Assembly: GCF_000708755.2 (NCBI RefSeq)
Contig: NZ_JGVU02000006.1
Span: 248,001-312,000, forward strand
Direction of reading: 5' to 3'
DNA length: 64,000 nucleotides
DNA from: Metabacillus indicus LMG 22858
GTDB lineage: Bacteria; Bacillota; Bacilli; Bacillales; Bacillaceae
The notes below the pieces were generated by a model. That model was given only the letters and a program-made list of their open reading frames with translations. It searched no databases and was not told the DNA's origin. Below, piece by piece: positions 19,001-26,285 of this stretch. A program made the translations under genes and the position numbers. Numbering within the stretch: the first letter of the stretch is position 1; every line of letters starts with the position of its first letter.

Positions 19001-21431
19001 CAATGGTAATGTCACACATACTTGGGTGTATGATGAAACGAATCCGGTTCCAATTCCAGTCGATCCTGACGGAGACGGATTCTATAACAGTGAAACAGTG
19101 TCAATTTATGACAAAAACAATCGATTGTTATCAGAGACGATCAGCCACACAAATACGGTAACGACGAACACGTTTAATGATAATAAAAATGAAGAAACAA
19201 TGAAGAATGCTTTGGGAGATACTGTTGTAACTTACGATAACAGTGATCGAACACAGAAAATTATGACTCCTAACTTTGATACGTTTTCTTACGAGTATTT
19301 AGTGGATGATTCATTATCAAAAGTCACCGCCCCTGGAATTGTAACGGATATCACTTACAATGGCGGATCCAAGGTCAAAACCTTAAAGGCAAAGAACAGA
19401 GGCAACGGAAATGTCGTTATCGATTTAGACTATCAACACTCAGATACGGAACAAATCATCCAGATTTCTGATAAAGGGTCAGTCAAGAAAAAGTATACGT
19501 ACACAGCTTCTGGACAATTAGAAACAGTTGAATCCAATGGAAAAAAACTTAAATATTCATATGATGCCAATTCGAATCTACTTAAAGTTGAAAATCTAAG
19601 CACAGGAAAAGTAATTGAATCGTATACCTATGCAACAGAAAACAGAATCCTTCAAAAGAAAGTATTCAATGACAGCACTGGCAGTTTGGTACGCACATAT
19701 GATTATGTCCATAATCCTTCAGGCACCCTGGCAAAAATAACGCTGAAAGAAGGGGCCACTACCACTGTGACCGACTATGGGTATAACAGTGATGATCAAT
19801 TGATGAAAGTCAATAAGACTGTCAATGGTCAAAAACAGCCAGAGGTTTTATATGAATATGATACTGATGGTAATCGTATAGCTAAGAACATTAATGATGG
19901 AAGCAAAAATACGCATTATCATTATCATCGTGATACAAATGGGGAGTTGTTTTTAGAAACAATAGAAGGCCCTTCTCAGCAGCAGCGTTTAAAGTACTAT
20001 CGTGATGCAGATGGAAATGTCTTAAGCTTCAGTTTGGATGAAGTCGTTTATTACTATCAATTCAATGCGCGCGGCGATGTTATTGCGATTACAGATGCAG
20101 CTGGAAATGTAAAAGCCACCTATGATTATGATGAGTGGGGAAATGTCATTGCCATGACGGGTGACCAGGCCCTCGCTAATGCAAACGTGTATCGATATGT
20201 AGGAAAATACGGTGTCATGTATGATGTTGATACCAACCTTTATTTGATGGGATGGAGAGATTATGATCCATCTACAGGCAGATTTATTGTACCGGATGAA
20301 TATGAAGGCACAGAAGAAGATCCAACATCACTCAATCGTTATCTGTATGCAGATGCAGATCCCGTCAACAACATCGACCCAGACGGCCATGCGCCAAAAT
20401 GGCTTCAAAAAGGCTGGAAGGCTTCAAAGAAATATGCAAGAAAAGGCTACAACGCATATATTGGAAACGATATAAGAACTCTGCGCAATCCAAAATCAAA
20501 ATGGTATCATAAAGCAGGAGCAACAGTATCGATTGCAAGTAACTTTATACCTGGAGCTGGACAAGCAAAATGGGCAGTAAAAGGTCTTAAAGGTGCAGTT
20601 AAGTACGGAAAGAAAGCGAAAAAAGCAAAGAAATTTGCGGCTTCCTCTTTAAAGAAATCAAAATCAAAAAGAAATGTAAATGCAAGTAGAAAATGTAACT
20701 GCTTTACGTTAGGGACCAAGGTTCTCACTGAAGATGGTGAAAAACCGATTGAGGACATTCAAGTAGGAGACAAAGTCCTTGCCAAAGATGAAGAGTCTGG
20801 TGATCAGGCGTATAAAGAAGTAGAATGGCTATATGAAAGAGATGTAGATACCATCTATCAGCTTCACATAAAAGGCAAAGTGATCGAGACAACAGATGAA
20901 CATCCGTTTTGGGTTGTCGGAGAAGGATGGATTAAAGCCAAAGATCTTGTAAAGGGAGATCTATTAGAGACGAGTGACGGAACAACCCTATCTATCGACG
21001 ATATCAAAATTGTTAAAAAGCATGTCACAGTCTATAATTTCAAGGTCAAAGACTATCATTCTTATTTCGTTTCAGATCTTGGGGTGTGGACACATAACAA
21101 GTGTACTTTAACATATCAAACATATACTAAGAAAAATAAAAAGACAGGAGAAGTATATACAGGTAGAACAAGCGGACGAGGAACACCCTTACAAAATGTA
21201 ACAAATAGAGATAGGAATCACCATATGAATAAAGAGGGTTTTGGGGCGGCAGTACTCGATAAATCATCTAAGAATAAAAACGCGATTCGGGGAAGAGAAC
21301 AACTACTTATTGAAAAAAATGGAGGTGCAAAATCAAAAAAGGGAAAATCAGGAAACAAAATCAATGGAATCTCGGATAATAATAAAAAGCGTAAAACATA
21401 TATTAAAGCAGCAAGAAAGGAGTTCTATTAA
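13023..21431 (+). CDS. WapA-like RHS-repeat polymorphic toxin with HINT domain and GIY-YIG-like nuclease tip
   Basis: 2802 residues, secreted. It has a signal peptide (about 1-37), a Lys/Glu-rich linker, a DNRLRE cell-surface module (about 300-476) with SAYVGE-type and WNNQPTF motifs, Fn3-like and Ig-like segments to about 1000, then long YD/RHS repeats (about 1040-2450) closing with the RHS core YDEWGNV...NNIDPDGH. A pretoxin HINT autoprotease follows (CNCFTLGTKVLTEDG at about 2557 to VWTHN at about 2690), which should release the variable C-terminus. The last 110 residues carry YTGRTSG, an Arg/Glu pair in RGREQLLIEKNGG and a conserved Asn in INGISDNN, matching GIY-YIG-type toxins. It is expected to act in contact-dependent inhibition of neighbouring cells. 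The ATG follows GAAAGGAAATTG. Confidence 0.93.
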   Translation: MSRYFQKKPLRLMLHLVIVFTLLLSIMPLNAIEAFAHGGSDMEEEEVGKTEEKDKKKKKGKTKRTKAEKIAEIKEKRTKNSRTWKNSDLSESIEVFPVDVHYQEPGKKEWKEIDNDVTEQISTPEDKVTFKYQNKANKYKASFGKDASKEIFKMKQGSYHLSYSIREASPSKPVGKDQFITYEKIFPNIDAKYTIRANGVKEDFIINKKTNQKNIVFDLKTNLQVTQKENVIEFTDPKTKTVVWNFEPPFMRDAEDKESHKNYYELKSEKGSHQLTLVLDQDFITDPETKFPILLDPTLTVGGTTSTTSDAYVGEVYNNVNYGSDPELRTGYAPTVNSHRTFIKFGTSLPSLNGGLLTGATFKAYKYYEPASVDTTVNIHKANAAWGETTVKWNNQPTFDGSYASQAFPKGAANGWYSWGVTNLVNYWYDNPANYHGLVMQASNENTTGSYRKFYSGDYSSGTYAPKLEITYSPKPSAPTGSAQGNGVNSKNGYVNLNWTAVSGATGYKVLIYNGASYEEFNVGNVTSYTTKGKKLWPLDNTCSLKKDGTGGELPDDPRSHYQKCGNNYPNNKNFWFRVVAYNGNGDTAQSDAFMPTIPDATAPSKPGKPVVSNKLDSNFTFTWGASTDSNSGLKGYHVYVGTGAGKTDVVNGTFVTTNSFTVPNAVARTNYHMYVKAIDNQGNYINSDASSDVARKQMDASIVSYSIPPQMEASLNYDVAITVKNEGLQTWTSTDGFYLGSKEEIDPLTKDTRMPIPSGESIGPTQTKTFNLKFNGGKNPGNFLTQWQMLKLTVGRFGDEVSSTIKVVDTTSPTGNIVINNGEPITNSPNVNLNLSMSDNANGPYQQKIRNEQNTWSVYETFSPSKSWVLSEGNEVKTVSVTYKDASGNESTVSSDTIILDTSYPTSRLDLPRALDYVNGKTLITGTALDDKDLRDYSVSYGQGESPQTWTVINQKSQTIEDNVLAEWDTERLAAGLYTIKLAVSDQAGNTSVSTRMVWVDPIIPMLGSEDYWAYVDTQSGYGMSKVNVANGNLFFQSSDSSLKGRGLDTTISRSYNSQDGASTTLGQGWRLDLHMSISEEANGNLQLVDEDGTRHTFIKNTDSTFTAPKGVYRQLVKLGNGTYTLKDLDESGIVQSFDSNGKLVSYEDRNGNKNLIRYEGATIKEIEDATGRITNFVYQNERLVEISTFAGTKIKYGYTNDRLTKVEYFDKDINLYRTLTYDYNAYGKLKEYVNPKQNKIIYEYNGHRLVNVQSTLTSRNAATGGKNAPWTLNESYVYNLTNKTTRVSQAGPNKSSISDYETNENGNLIKSVDDPDGLRVAKRNTYENNNLKESINGKGYKTSFTYDGIGNVLTETEPTTKDIEGNTYTPVTTYEYKPGTNLVTKETDPLGRIKSYDYDTKGNRIWAIDSDGFKETYKYDEYGNVIETAYERGPLYGYVPNYSFETGEGSSFPSWRISGTAAYQTADKRSGAKSLILNGTAESDYVPVKSGKLPVRVLGWIKGTGAVTSVQFYDQSKSLISSKSSAASTSASWTLQHVAADIPAGAAFVTYKVGSSSSLLVDDVRMEESGYTLKNTYSTNGLHLVESFDPYGKKMVFEYDTAGNKKKEINELGQASQFTYNADHQITEQMDRLGKLTKFEYDANGNLLKETDALGQAVEYEYDEQNHQVVIRQPKVTKTFYDLQVPRTPEVVTITEIDEYNELGEKVAEKDGNGSVIRYDYDALGRQVKSIDPLRNELRFTYDANDNKLTEEDWAFDAVTSTPHLRGITHNRYDELDRMISSSDPTKDQNTLVEQNKYDAVGNLVKTITGTGAWTEFQYDKNNNAIYSRDSSTPSVETWTLYDGLGNEAVALDKLGATTYIYEANGQLKDVVDAEGKRTVYTYNAAGDKTKLVDATGSVTDWTYDEEGQLKTETKEIKDPNTGETTLQIVSYAYDAIGQVQKKSIKETKGSATTTSKEIEYVYDELSQLVKETGTNTEDGKKTESRFYHDNNGNVTHTWVYDETNPVPIPVDPDGDGFYNSETVSIYDKNNRLLSETISHTNTVTTNTFNDNKNEETMKNALGDTVVTYDNSDRTQKIMTPNFDTFSYEYLVDDSLSKVTAPGIVTDITYNGGSKVKTLKAKNRGNGNVVIDLDYQHSDTEQIIQISDKGSVKKKYTYTASGQLETVESNGKKLKYSYDANSNLLKVENLSTGKVIESYTYATENRILQKKVFNDSTGSLVRTYDYVHNPSGTLAKITLKEGATTTVTDYGYNSDDQLMKVNKTVNGQKQPEVLYEYDTDGNRIAKNINDGSKNTHYHYHRDTNGELFLETIEGPSQQQRLKYYRDADGNVLSFSLDEVVYYYQFNARGDVIAITDAAGNVKATYDYDEWGNVIAMTGDQALANANVYRYVGKYGVMYDVDTNLYLMGWRDYDPSTGRFIVPDEYEGTEEDPTSLNRYLYADADPVNNIDPDGHAPKWLQKGWKASKKYARKGYNAYIGNDIRTLRNPKSKWYHKAGATVSIASNFIPGAGQAKWAVKGLKGAVKYGKKAKKAKKFAASSLKKSKSKRNVNASRKCNCFTLGTKVLTEDGEKPIEDIQVGDKVLAKDEESGDQAYKEVEWLYERDVDTIYQLHIKGKVIETTDEHPFWVVGEGWIKAKDLVKGDLLETSDGTTLSIDDIKIVKKHVTVYNFKVKDYHSYFVSDLGVWTHNKCTLTYQTYTKKNKKTGEVYTGRTSGRGTPLQNVTNRDRNHHMNKEGFGAAVLDKSSKNKNAIRGREQLLIEKNGGAKSKKGKSGNKINGISDNNKKRKTYIKAARKEFY

Positions 21432-21432
21432 C

Positions 21433-21858
21433 ATGAAACCTAAAAAGAGACGCGTAAAAGTTGGAAATGTACATGCTATTCCTTTACCTAACAATAAATA
21501 TGCTTTTGGAAAAGTTTATAAGGACGGTTGCATTGGGATATACAAACAAATAGGGAATAGTATAGACGATGTTCCTAAAGATGAAGAATTTAACTTTATC
21601 GTAGGAGTATATCAAGATATTTTAAAATCAGGAAAATGGCCCCTTGTTGCCTTTAAAGAATTTCCATCTGAAGATGCAGCATGGCCACCTAAAATGTGTG
21701 TGATTGATACGATTTCTAACACATATTCCATATATTTTAAAGGAGAATTTTACCCTGCTACTCATGAAGAGTGTAAAAACTTGGAGTTAGCTGCAGCTTG
21801 GGATGAAGAACACATCATAGATAGAATACTTGGCAGCAACAGATGGAATAACGGTTAA
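21433..21858 (+). CDS. Imm26-family immunity protein, cognate to the WapA-like toxin
   Basis: 141 residues, no signal peptide. The N-terminal VKVGNVHAIPLPNNKYAFGKV fits the Imm26 pattern (GD...IPL..G.Y.fG.V), followed by a beta-rich core and an acidic tail (AAAWDEEHIIDRIL). The frame is open upstream inside wapA, but the ATG one base after the toxin stop, with AAGGAG ahead, is the natural start. Tight coupling to the toxin gene indicates that it neutralises the GIY-YIG-like nuclease in the producing cell. The cognate relation is inferred from position. Confidence 0.82.
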   Translation: MKPKKRRVKVGNVHAIPLPNNKYAFGKVYKDGCIGIYKQIGNSIDDVPKDEEFNFIVGVYQDILKSGKWPLVAFKEFPSEDAAWPPKMCVIDTISNTYSIYFKGEFYPATHEECKNLELAAAWDEEHIIDRILGSNRWNNG

Positions 21859-21958
21859 TAAATACTTCTAGAATATATAGGGATGACTCGAACCATGTTA
21901 TTGACATAAGGTATCGTAAACCTGAAATGAGTAAAGAGCACCATCTGATAAGCACAAC

Positions 21959-22001
21959 AAAAGGCCAGCAAGCGAAATTACTTTCGAATTGCTGGCCTTT
22001 T
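21959..22001 (+). terminator. Terminator of the toxin-immunity unit
   Basis: AAAAGGCCAGCAA pairs perfectly with TTGCTGGCCTTTT around a 17-base loop. It marks the end of the wapA-imm26 transcript. From here to 22222 the DNA is AT-rich and shows no gene. Confidence 0.8.
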
Positions 22002-22222
22002 GTCATATTTAGTTTAGAAAGTAAGGAAATATAGTATTTATCCAGCATTTTTCTATGAATTGAACGAGGGCTACATATGAGAGGTTTTTTGAATAGATAG
22101 ATGAATAACAACATAACATATATGTTAAAATATATATCGCATTATATAACGATGTGCGTATTTCATTCTAATTAATATTCTAATTATTTATAATTGGAGC
22201 TTTTAAAAGTTTACCTGTCATC

Positions 22223-22495
22223 TTACAAGTTGTGATGACCAGTATTTATATTAAGAGAATTAGCTTCCAATACATACAGAATAACAACCTCATCTAGCTT
22301 TAGACGGATAATATCGCCAAATGTGTTGATGATTCTAATATCATCTGTTTCCTCGTTCCAGTAATGAATGAAACCTATAAAATGCAGGATTTGACCGTTC
22401 TGCAAATAAATAACGGAGATTTCACGCTGATACTCCATTGCTAGACTCATAGATCGCTGGATGTCCATTGCCTTTTCATTCGGCATTATACTCAT
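22223..22495 (-). pseudogene. YolD-like protein, N-terminally truncated remnant
   Basis: The frame reads MSIMPNEKAMDIQRSMSLAM, then ISVIYLQNGQILHFIGFIHY and DIRIINTFGDIIRLKLDEVV, which is the C-terminal two-thirds of the YolD family. The usual N-terminal 'KW.SMMLPEH' segment is missing, and what precedes the first good ATG (in frame to 22591) is unrelated. YolD genes normally sit beside a UvrX/ImpB-type Y-family polymerase on mobile elements; no polymerase is present here. The piece is probably a relic abutting the ArdC-like relic. If 22495 is a used start it would make a 90-residue protein. Confidence 0.6.
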
Positions 22496-22520
22496 ACGAC
22501 TACCGCCCTTATCGTTTACT

Positions 22521-22932
22521 TTAATCAAGTATACAAACTTTCGTTCTCTTATTCGAAATGCCTGGGTTCTTGAAAGAGGCAATAAAAACACGAAGAGAAA
22601 TGACGGCGTCGCATGCTGCTTTGCATTCGTTTGTTTCGATTTGCTTCTGCTTATAAGCTCTACTTAACGGTGCAAGGACCCTGATAGTTTTTGCCCCCTT
22701 CATTACGAACAGGCCGTGCTTTTTCCACTCCTGAAATCCCTTTACATGGTTTGCATCCGGCCTTTGCGTGTAGATGAGAATAGTGTTATTGAAACTGTAG
22801 CTGTGAAAGCTTGTAAGGAACGTAAGCCACCCCCGGAACTACTCGCTCATCATGACCTCCCTTATCCCTTTATCGAGTTGCTCCTTGATTTCTTCCAGTG
22901 CCTAGTTTTGTGCCACTTGTTTTTGCGCTCTG
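22521..22932 (-). pseudogene. ArdC-like antirestriction / ssDNA-binding protein, broken N-terminal remnant
   Basis: Read on the minus strand, the frame contains ALEEIKEQLDKGIREVM, FRGWLTFLTSFHSYS, FNNTILIYTQRPDANHVKG and EWKKHGLFVMKGAKTIRVLA. This is the characteristic N-terminal domain of ArdC/DUF1738 proteins of plasmids and ICEs (Y..NN..LI..Q.P.A..V.GF..W...G..VKKG.K.I.ILAP). Two in-frame TAG stops (22902-22904 and 22839-22841) and loss of everything after IRVLAPLSRAYKQ show that it is dead. It marks the former presence of a mobile element. Confidence 0.7.
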
Positions 22933-23004
22933 AGCGAGTCACTTCCCTAAAGGGGAGGATTTTCGCCCTTTTAACGCGGAGAACGAACAAGCAGCATAGG
23001 CAGG

Positions 23005-23226
23005 CGGTCAAGGGAAAAGCACAAAAGTTTTTGATGAAGCCCCGTCTCATCACAAATTTTTGTGCGCCTTGACCGGCTGACTGTCCGACTTACCTTTCAG
23101 CAATCAGAGGGCGCTAGCCTGGGAGGCTCAGGCTGATGAAAGGGTAGCTCGGACTGCGCCCTTGTACGATTCAGAGCGCAAAAAGGCTGAAAAAGACAAT
23201 ATAAAAAGCAGCCTGCAGGCTGCTTT
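23005..23226. repeat. Block of long inverted repeats (possible structured RNA or element end)
   Basis: Three dyads follow in series. (1) 23005-23075: CGGTCAAGG/CCTTGACCG enclosing GCACAAAA/TTTTGTGC and a further TTGATGA/TCATCA-type arm. (2) 23083-23154: GTCCGA/TCGGAC enclosing CCTTTCA/TGAAAGG and an inner AGCCTG/CAGGCT hairpin. (3) 23203-23226: AAAGCAGCC/GGCTGCTTT, a terminator-like hairpin with a T-run on the minus strand. The block is richer in GC than its AT-rich surroundings and has no convincing ORF. On the minus strand it would be the leader of the ArdC-like gene. Confidence 0.6.
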
Positions 23227-23510
23227 CCTTTCTTCTCTTTATGTTTATGCTCTCCGGCTCGTTCGGTATGGCGGTTTTACGCAAATGGAACAGAATCCTA
23301 CCGGTGTGTAGGTGAAGAATGAGCCTTACAGTGATTTACATGTAATATATACATTGACATATATGTTAATGATGTTATTATTTATATCTTTAATTTAATA
23401 TTTGTGAAGTACAAAACGTAATTATCATTTAAAAATTAGAACAATTCGCAGAGAATTAAAACTAGAAATAGCAATCACAAAATATCAAAAAAAGAGTTCT
23501 ACTTTTTCAA

Positions 23511-24140
23511 TTAACCATTTAAATAACCGTCCCAATCGTAATCATCAATCTTATAAAATCCGCCTTTATCATCTCTTTCATATGCACATAATGGCGGCTC
23601 ATGGATAAATTCCAATATGGAATCTTCAAAATTCAAGATTACTCCAACAGAGACAATTTGAAAGTTTTCGGAATCATTTAGGTATTCATCATCTTCATAG
23701 CCACTGAATATAGACCAGCCAGAATCGTCTTCGCCGTTTGGATGATCTCTTAACATAAAGTTGAATTCTTCCCTTTCAAGCACATCTTCGCTGACTGTAA
23801 CTAAGCTGTCAAAATAAAAATCCCATCTAGATGAGGCTGGGTCTTCATATTCCGTATCGCAAATATTTTCAATGCCGAATGAAATCTCATCGCCTATTTT
23901 CAAAGGCAAACGGAAAGGTTCATTGTCCAGTTTGCCTTTAAATCTCTTTCCGTTTGTGCTAATGATTTGAACCCACATTCTCTCTCCTCTATATCCATCA
24001 TCTTCAGCCTTCTCAGTTACGAAGATTAACTTAACCAAATCACCAACTTTTAATTTGTCCAACACTTTTGAGCTTGGCACATAAAACGTATACGGCGATT
24101 CTTTGTTTAGGTCGTAAACATTATCTAAATACCAGGACAT
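23511..24140 (-). CDS. DUF2185/Imm33-domain protein
   Basis: 209 residues, acidic, no signal peptide. The middle carries the DUF2185 pattern (DLVKLIF...GYRGERMWVQI..., GKLDNEP, LKIGDEISFGIENI). A similar alpha-beta layout occurs in Imm33 immunity proteins. The open frame begins at 24194, but the ATG at 24138-24140 has an AGGAGAG ribosome site. It is the second gene of a two-gene minus-strand unit, 34 bases after the zinc-ribbon gene. It probably protects against a toxin that is not encoded in this window. Confidence 0.72.
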   Translation of the reverse strand: MSWYLDNVYDLNKESPYTFYVPSSKVLDKLKVGDLVKLIFVTEKAEDDGYRGERMWVQIISTNGKRFKGKLDNEPFRLPLKIGDEISFGIENICDTEYEDPASSRWDFYFDSLVTVSEDVLEREEFNFMLRDHPNGEDDSGWSIFSGYEDDEYLNDSENFQIVSVGVILNFEDSILEFIHEPPLCAYERDDKGGFYKIDDYDWDGYLNG

Positions 24141-24174
24141 CCCTTTTCTCTCCTTTGACCTCGCAAAATTGCGA

Positions 24175-24753
24175 TTAATAAAAATCATTGTCACTTAGTT
24201 TTGAGATAACCTTACAAAACCTGGTCCATTTATCAGGAAAATGGTTGCTTCCTGTCTTTATTTCACAATATGTGTCATATTCGATTCGGACACTCCAATG
24301 TGTTCCGTCACATACCAGACCATTCACTTCATACTCCTCCGCCCAGTTTAAAAGGCTGCATTCGTATAGTTTATTCAAGAGCCACCTTACTTCGGTTTCA
24401 TCTATTTTTTTCAATTCTATTCCTGGACGCTTCCTATCAATTAAACTAGTTGAGTGTTCGATGGTCTTCTTAACAAAATCTATTTCAACTTCGTAGTTTG
24501 GACCAGGAAATCCCCAAATAGAAGTATAGAGTTTTGTAATCTTTTCATAAGGCTTTTTCCCTCTATATTTCTTCCAGGTATGATTACATGTCATACAATA
24601 AAACTTTGCATTTCCTATTGCATAATTATCTAGATTATAATCAACAGCTTGTAATTGGTAATCCAGTGTTTCAGGTAAGTCTGGAATAATATCATACGTA
24701 TTGATACTGTTACACTTGGGGCAATTGGGTGATAGTCTTCTTAAATTAATCAT
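24175..24753 (-). CDS. Zinc-ribbon protein of unknown function, immunity-like
   Basis: 192 residues. Residues 11-60 hold two Cys pairs (CPKC and CMTC) that would form a zinc ribbon. The C-terminal part has VCDGTHWSVRIEYDTYCEI and a 'GSNHFPDKWTRFCKVI' segment, a pattern I associate with bacterial immunity-type proteins but cannot assign to a named family. It is first in a minus-strand pair with the DUF2185 gene. No signal peptide or membrane segment is seen. Confidence 0.6.
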   Translation of the reverse strand: MINLRRLSPNCPKCNSINTYDIIPDLPETLDYQLQAVDYNLDNYAIGNAKFYCMTCNHTWKKYRGKKPYEKITKLYTSIWGFPGPNYEVEIDFVKKTIEHSTSLIDRKRPGIELKKIDETEVRWLLNKLYECSLLNWAEEYEVNGLVCDGTHWSVRIEYDTYCEIKTGSNHFPDKWTRFCKVISKLSDNDFY

Positions 24754-25080
24754 GTCGTACCCTTCTTCATAAAGTATTATGGGCTTGGTGATATCTTTGG
24801 AGAAGAAATTTATGGCTTAGGTGTAGAACCCTTAGGTATACCAAGTGTCATTTGTATTACAGAATTATTAAGGAAGGAAATGGAACTCCCAAAAGATTAC
24901 TTAGTAATATATAATTCAGGGGTCAACAATGAGTATCACGCAATTGATTGTAATCCTAATGAGAATTTTGGGAGTGTTATCTCATTTACTGAAGGTATTA
25001 GTTTTAAGGAACAAGAGATTAATATGGAATTTTCATCTTTTGGCGAATTCTTCTTAAAACTACTCGAAAATAACAATTGA
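24754..25080 (+). pseudogene. SUKH (SMI1/KNR4) immunity protein, C-terminal remnant
   Basis: Translation from about 24776 gives YYGLGDIFGEEIYGLGVEPL, then GIPSVICITELLRKEMELP, LVIYNSGVNNEYHAIDC and FGEFFLKLLENN. This is the second half of a SUKH-superfamily protein (the 'G...G......YvvI......e...ld' core and 'SFgeFl..ll' end). The N-terminal half is missing and no start with a ribosome site precedes the homology; the in-frame ATG at 24880 lies inside it. It ends at a normal TGA at 25080. A silent fragment left by rearrangement next to the divergent immunity-like pair. Confidence 0.65.
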
Positions 25081-25270
25081 ATTCTGAGTTTAGTTATTAA
25101 CTTAAAGAAATTTAAAGCTAAATATACAATTGTTTTTTCATATTGGACACTCCTTGATTGGAATCTAATGTCTCCCATTATACATAGATTCTCCCTATTC
25201 TTCGTGTCCAATATTCAGAGTAGCATCATTTTGTACAGCACCTTATATATATATCTATCTGGAGGTTACT

Positions 25271-25744
25271 ATGTATATTACTGTCTCACGTCTATATGAC
25301 GAGGTTGGAACCTATTTCCCGATTTCTTATAAAGTAGGTAATTTAATTATTCATGAGATAAATGAAAAGATTACAGGTCCGTACAAACTGGACTTAGTAA
25401 ATAAGGATCAGTTAATTAACTTGATGGTCACTACTAACAGAGCAACTACAGAGCTTGAAGTGAGAGGTCCAGATTACTATAGAAAAGATGATATTAAAGT
25501 TTGGGCTCTATGCTTGCCCTATTACAGAATTACGGAGGCACCAGATGTAATAGAAGCTTATCTTGACTACTTTTTCCTGGGAGCATTTGAGGTTTTAAAG
25601 AAATATAACGTTAAACTGAAGGATATTGAACATGTAAGAGACGTTATAAAAAAAACAATTAAAACGTCCCCGGAAAATTTTTTGTATGATGAAGAAAAAG
25701 AAAGGACACCAGAAATAGACTTATCTGATTTAGATTTAGATTAA
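25271..25744 (+). CDS. Uncharacterised 157-residue protein
   Basis: 157 residues with a good TGGAGG ribosome site. Predicted soluble, with an N-terminal beta region (MYITVSRLYDEVGTYFPISY), a central 'VRGPDYYRKDDIKVWALCLPYY' segment and a helical second half, ending in an acidic LSDLDLD tail. I do not recognise the family. The gene stands alone between an inverted repeat (25140-25214) and a convergent immunity-like gene, and its composition matches the AT-rich island. An immunity role is possible but unproven. Confidence 0.6.
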   Translation: MYITVSRLYDEVGTYFPISYKVGNLIIHEINEKITGPYKLDLVNKDQLINLMVTTNRATTELEVRGPDYYRKDDIKVWALCLPYYRITEAPDVIEAYLDYFFLGAFEVLKKYNVKLKDIEHVRDVIKKTIKTSPENFLYDEEKERTPEIDLSDLDLD

Positions 25745-25853
25745 AAAACAAAGCTCTCTTATACGATACTGTTGATTTTTCAGCAAGAGAAAAACCATTG
25801 GTCCTCTTACTTAATCCTTTTTGAACTTACTCACCCGTTAGTTGAATAAGAAG

Positions 25854-26285
25854 TTAATTTAAATTTGTTTTTAAGTCATTTTTATAAATATCAACTTTAT
25901 TTGCAGAAAAAACTAAAGATTTAGGTTTTCCTTTAATTGTAAGCTCGATATTAATTGATATTGGTAATTGAAATTCTTTAACGACATCTTCTAAGGCACA
26001 GTACTCATCTTCTATTTCATTATAAAAAATAATAGAACTAATAATGACTTGGTTATTATCAATATCAAGACTACACATCATCGGAAATATATCGTCAATA
26101 TTTGTGACTAATTCCCCTGATACTATTGAACCGTTTAGTTCTTCTGTAAAATTTTTTGCTTCTGATGGTCTTACCCACGTTTCGTCTTGTTCTTCATTTT
26201 CCTCTTCATCTATTGCCCATTCCCATATTGGATTTTCTTTTAGGTCCTCTATGGTTAATTTATCAATTGGTTTGCTTTTCCTCAT
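25854..26285 (-). CDS. Uncharacterised 143-residue protein with PIWEWAIDEE/DETWVRP motif
   Basis: 143 residues, strongly acidic N-terminal half. It opens MRKSKPIDKLTIEDLKENPI, then WEWAIDEEENEEQDETWVRP, a motif that recurs in a widespread small-protein group often near immunity genes, followed by beta-rich sequence. The ATG is preceded by AAGGAGGATTT. No membrane segment is seen and the function is unknown. It lies at the right end of the toxin-immunity island and converges with the 157-residue gene. Confidence 0.6.
   Translation of the reverse strand: MRKSKPIDKLTIEDLKENPIWEWAIDEEENEEQDETWVRPSEAKNFTEELNGSIVSGELVTNIDDIFPMMCSLDIDNNQVIISSIIFYNEIEDEYCALEDVVKEFQLPISINIELTIKGKPKSLVFSANKVDIYKNDLKTNLN

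Noticed and set aside
22716-23072. Plus-strand 118-codon ORF and minus-strand 63-codon ORF in the relic region
   Set aside because: Neither resembles a protein; the recognisable ArdC-like homology is in another minus-strand frame with stops, and the 3' part is inverted-repeat DNA.
22116-23369. Attachment-site duplication of a complete integrated element
   Set aside because: Only a 13-bp AT-rich match without an integrase gene or tRNA; kept as a low-interest observation and not called an att site.
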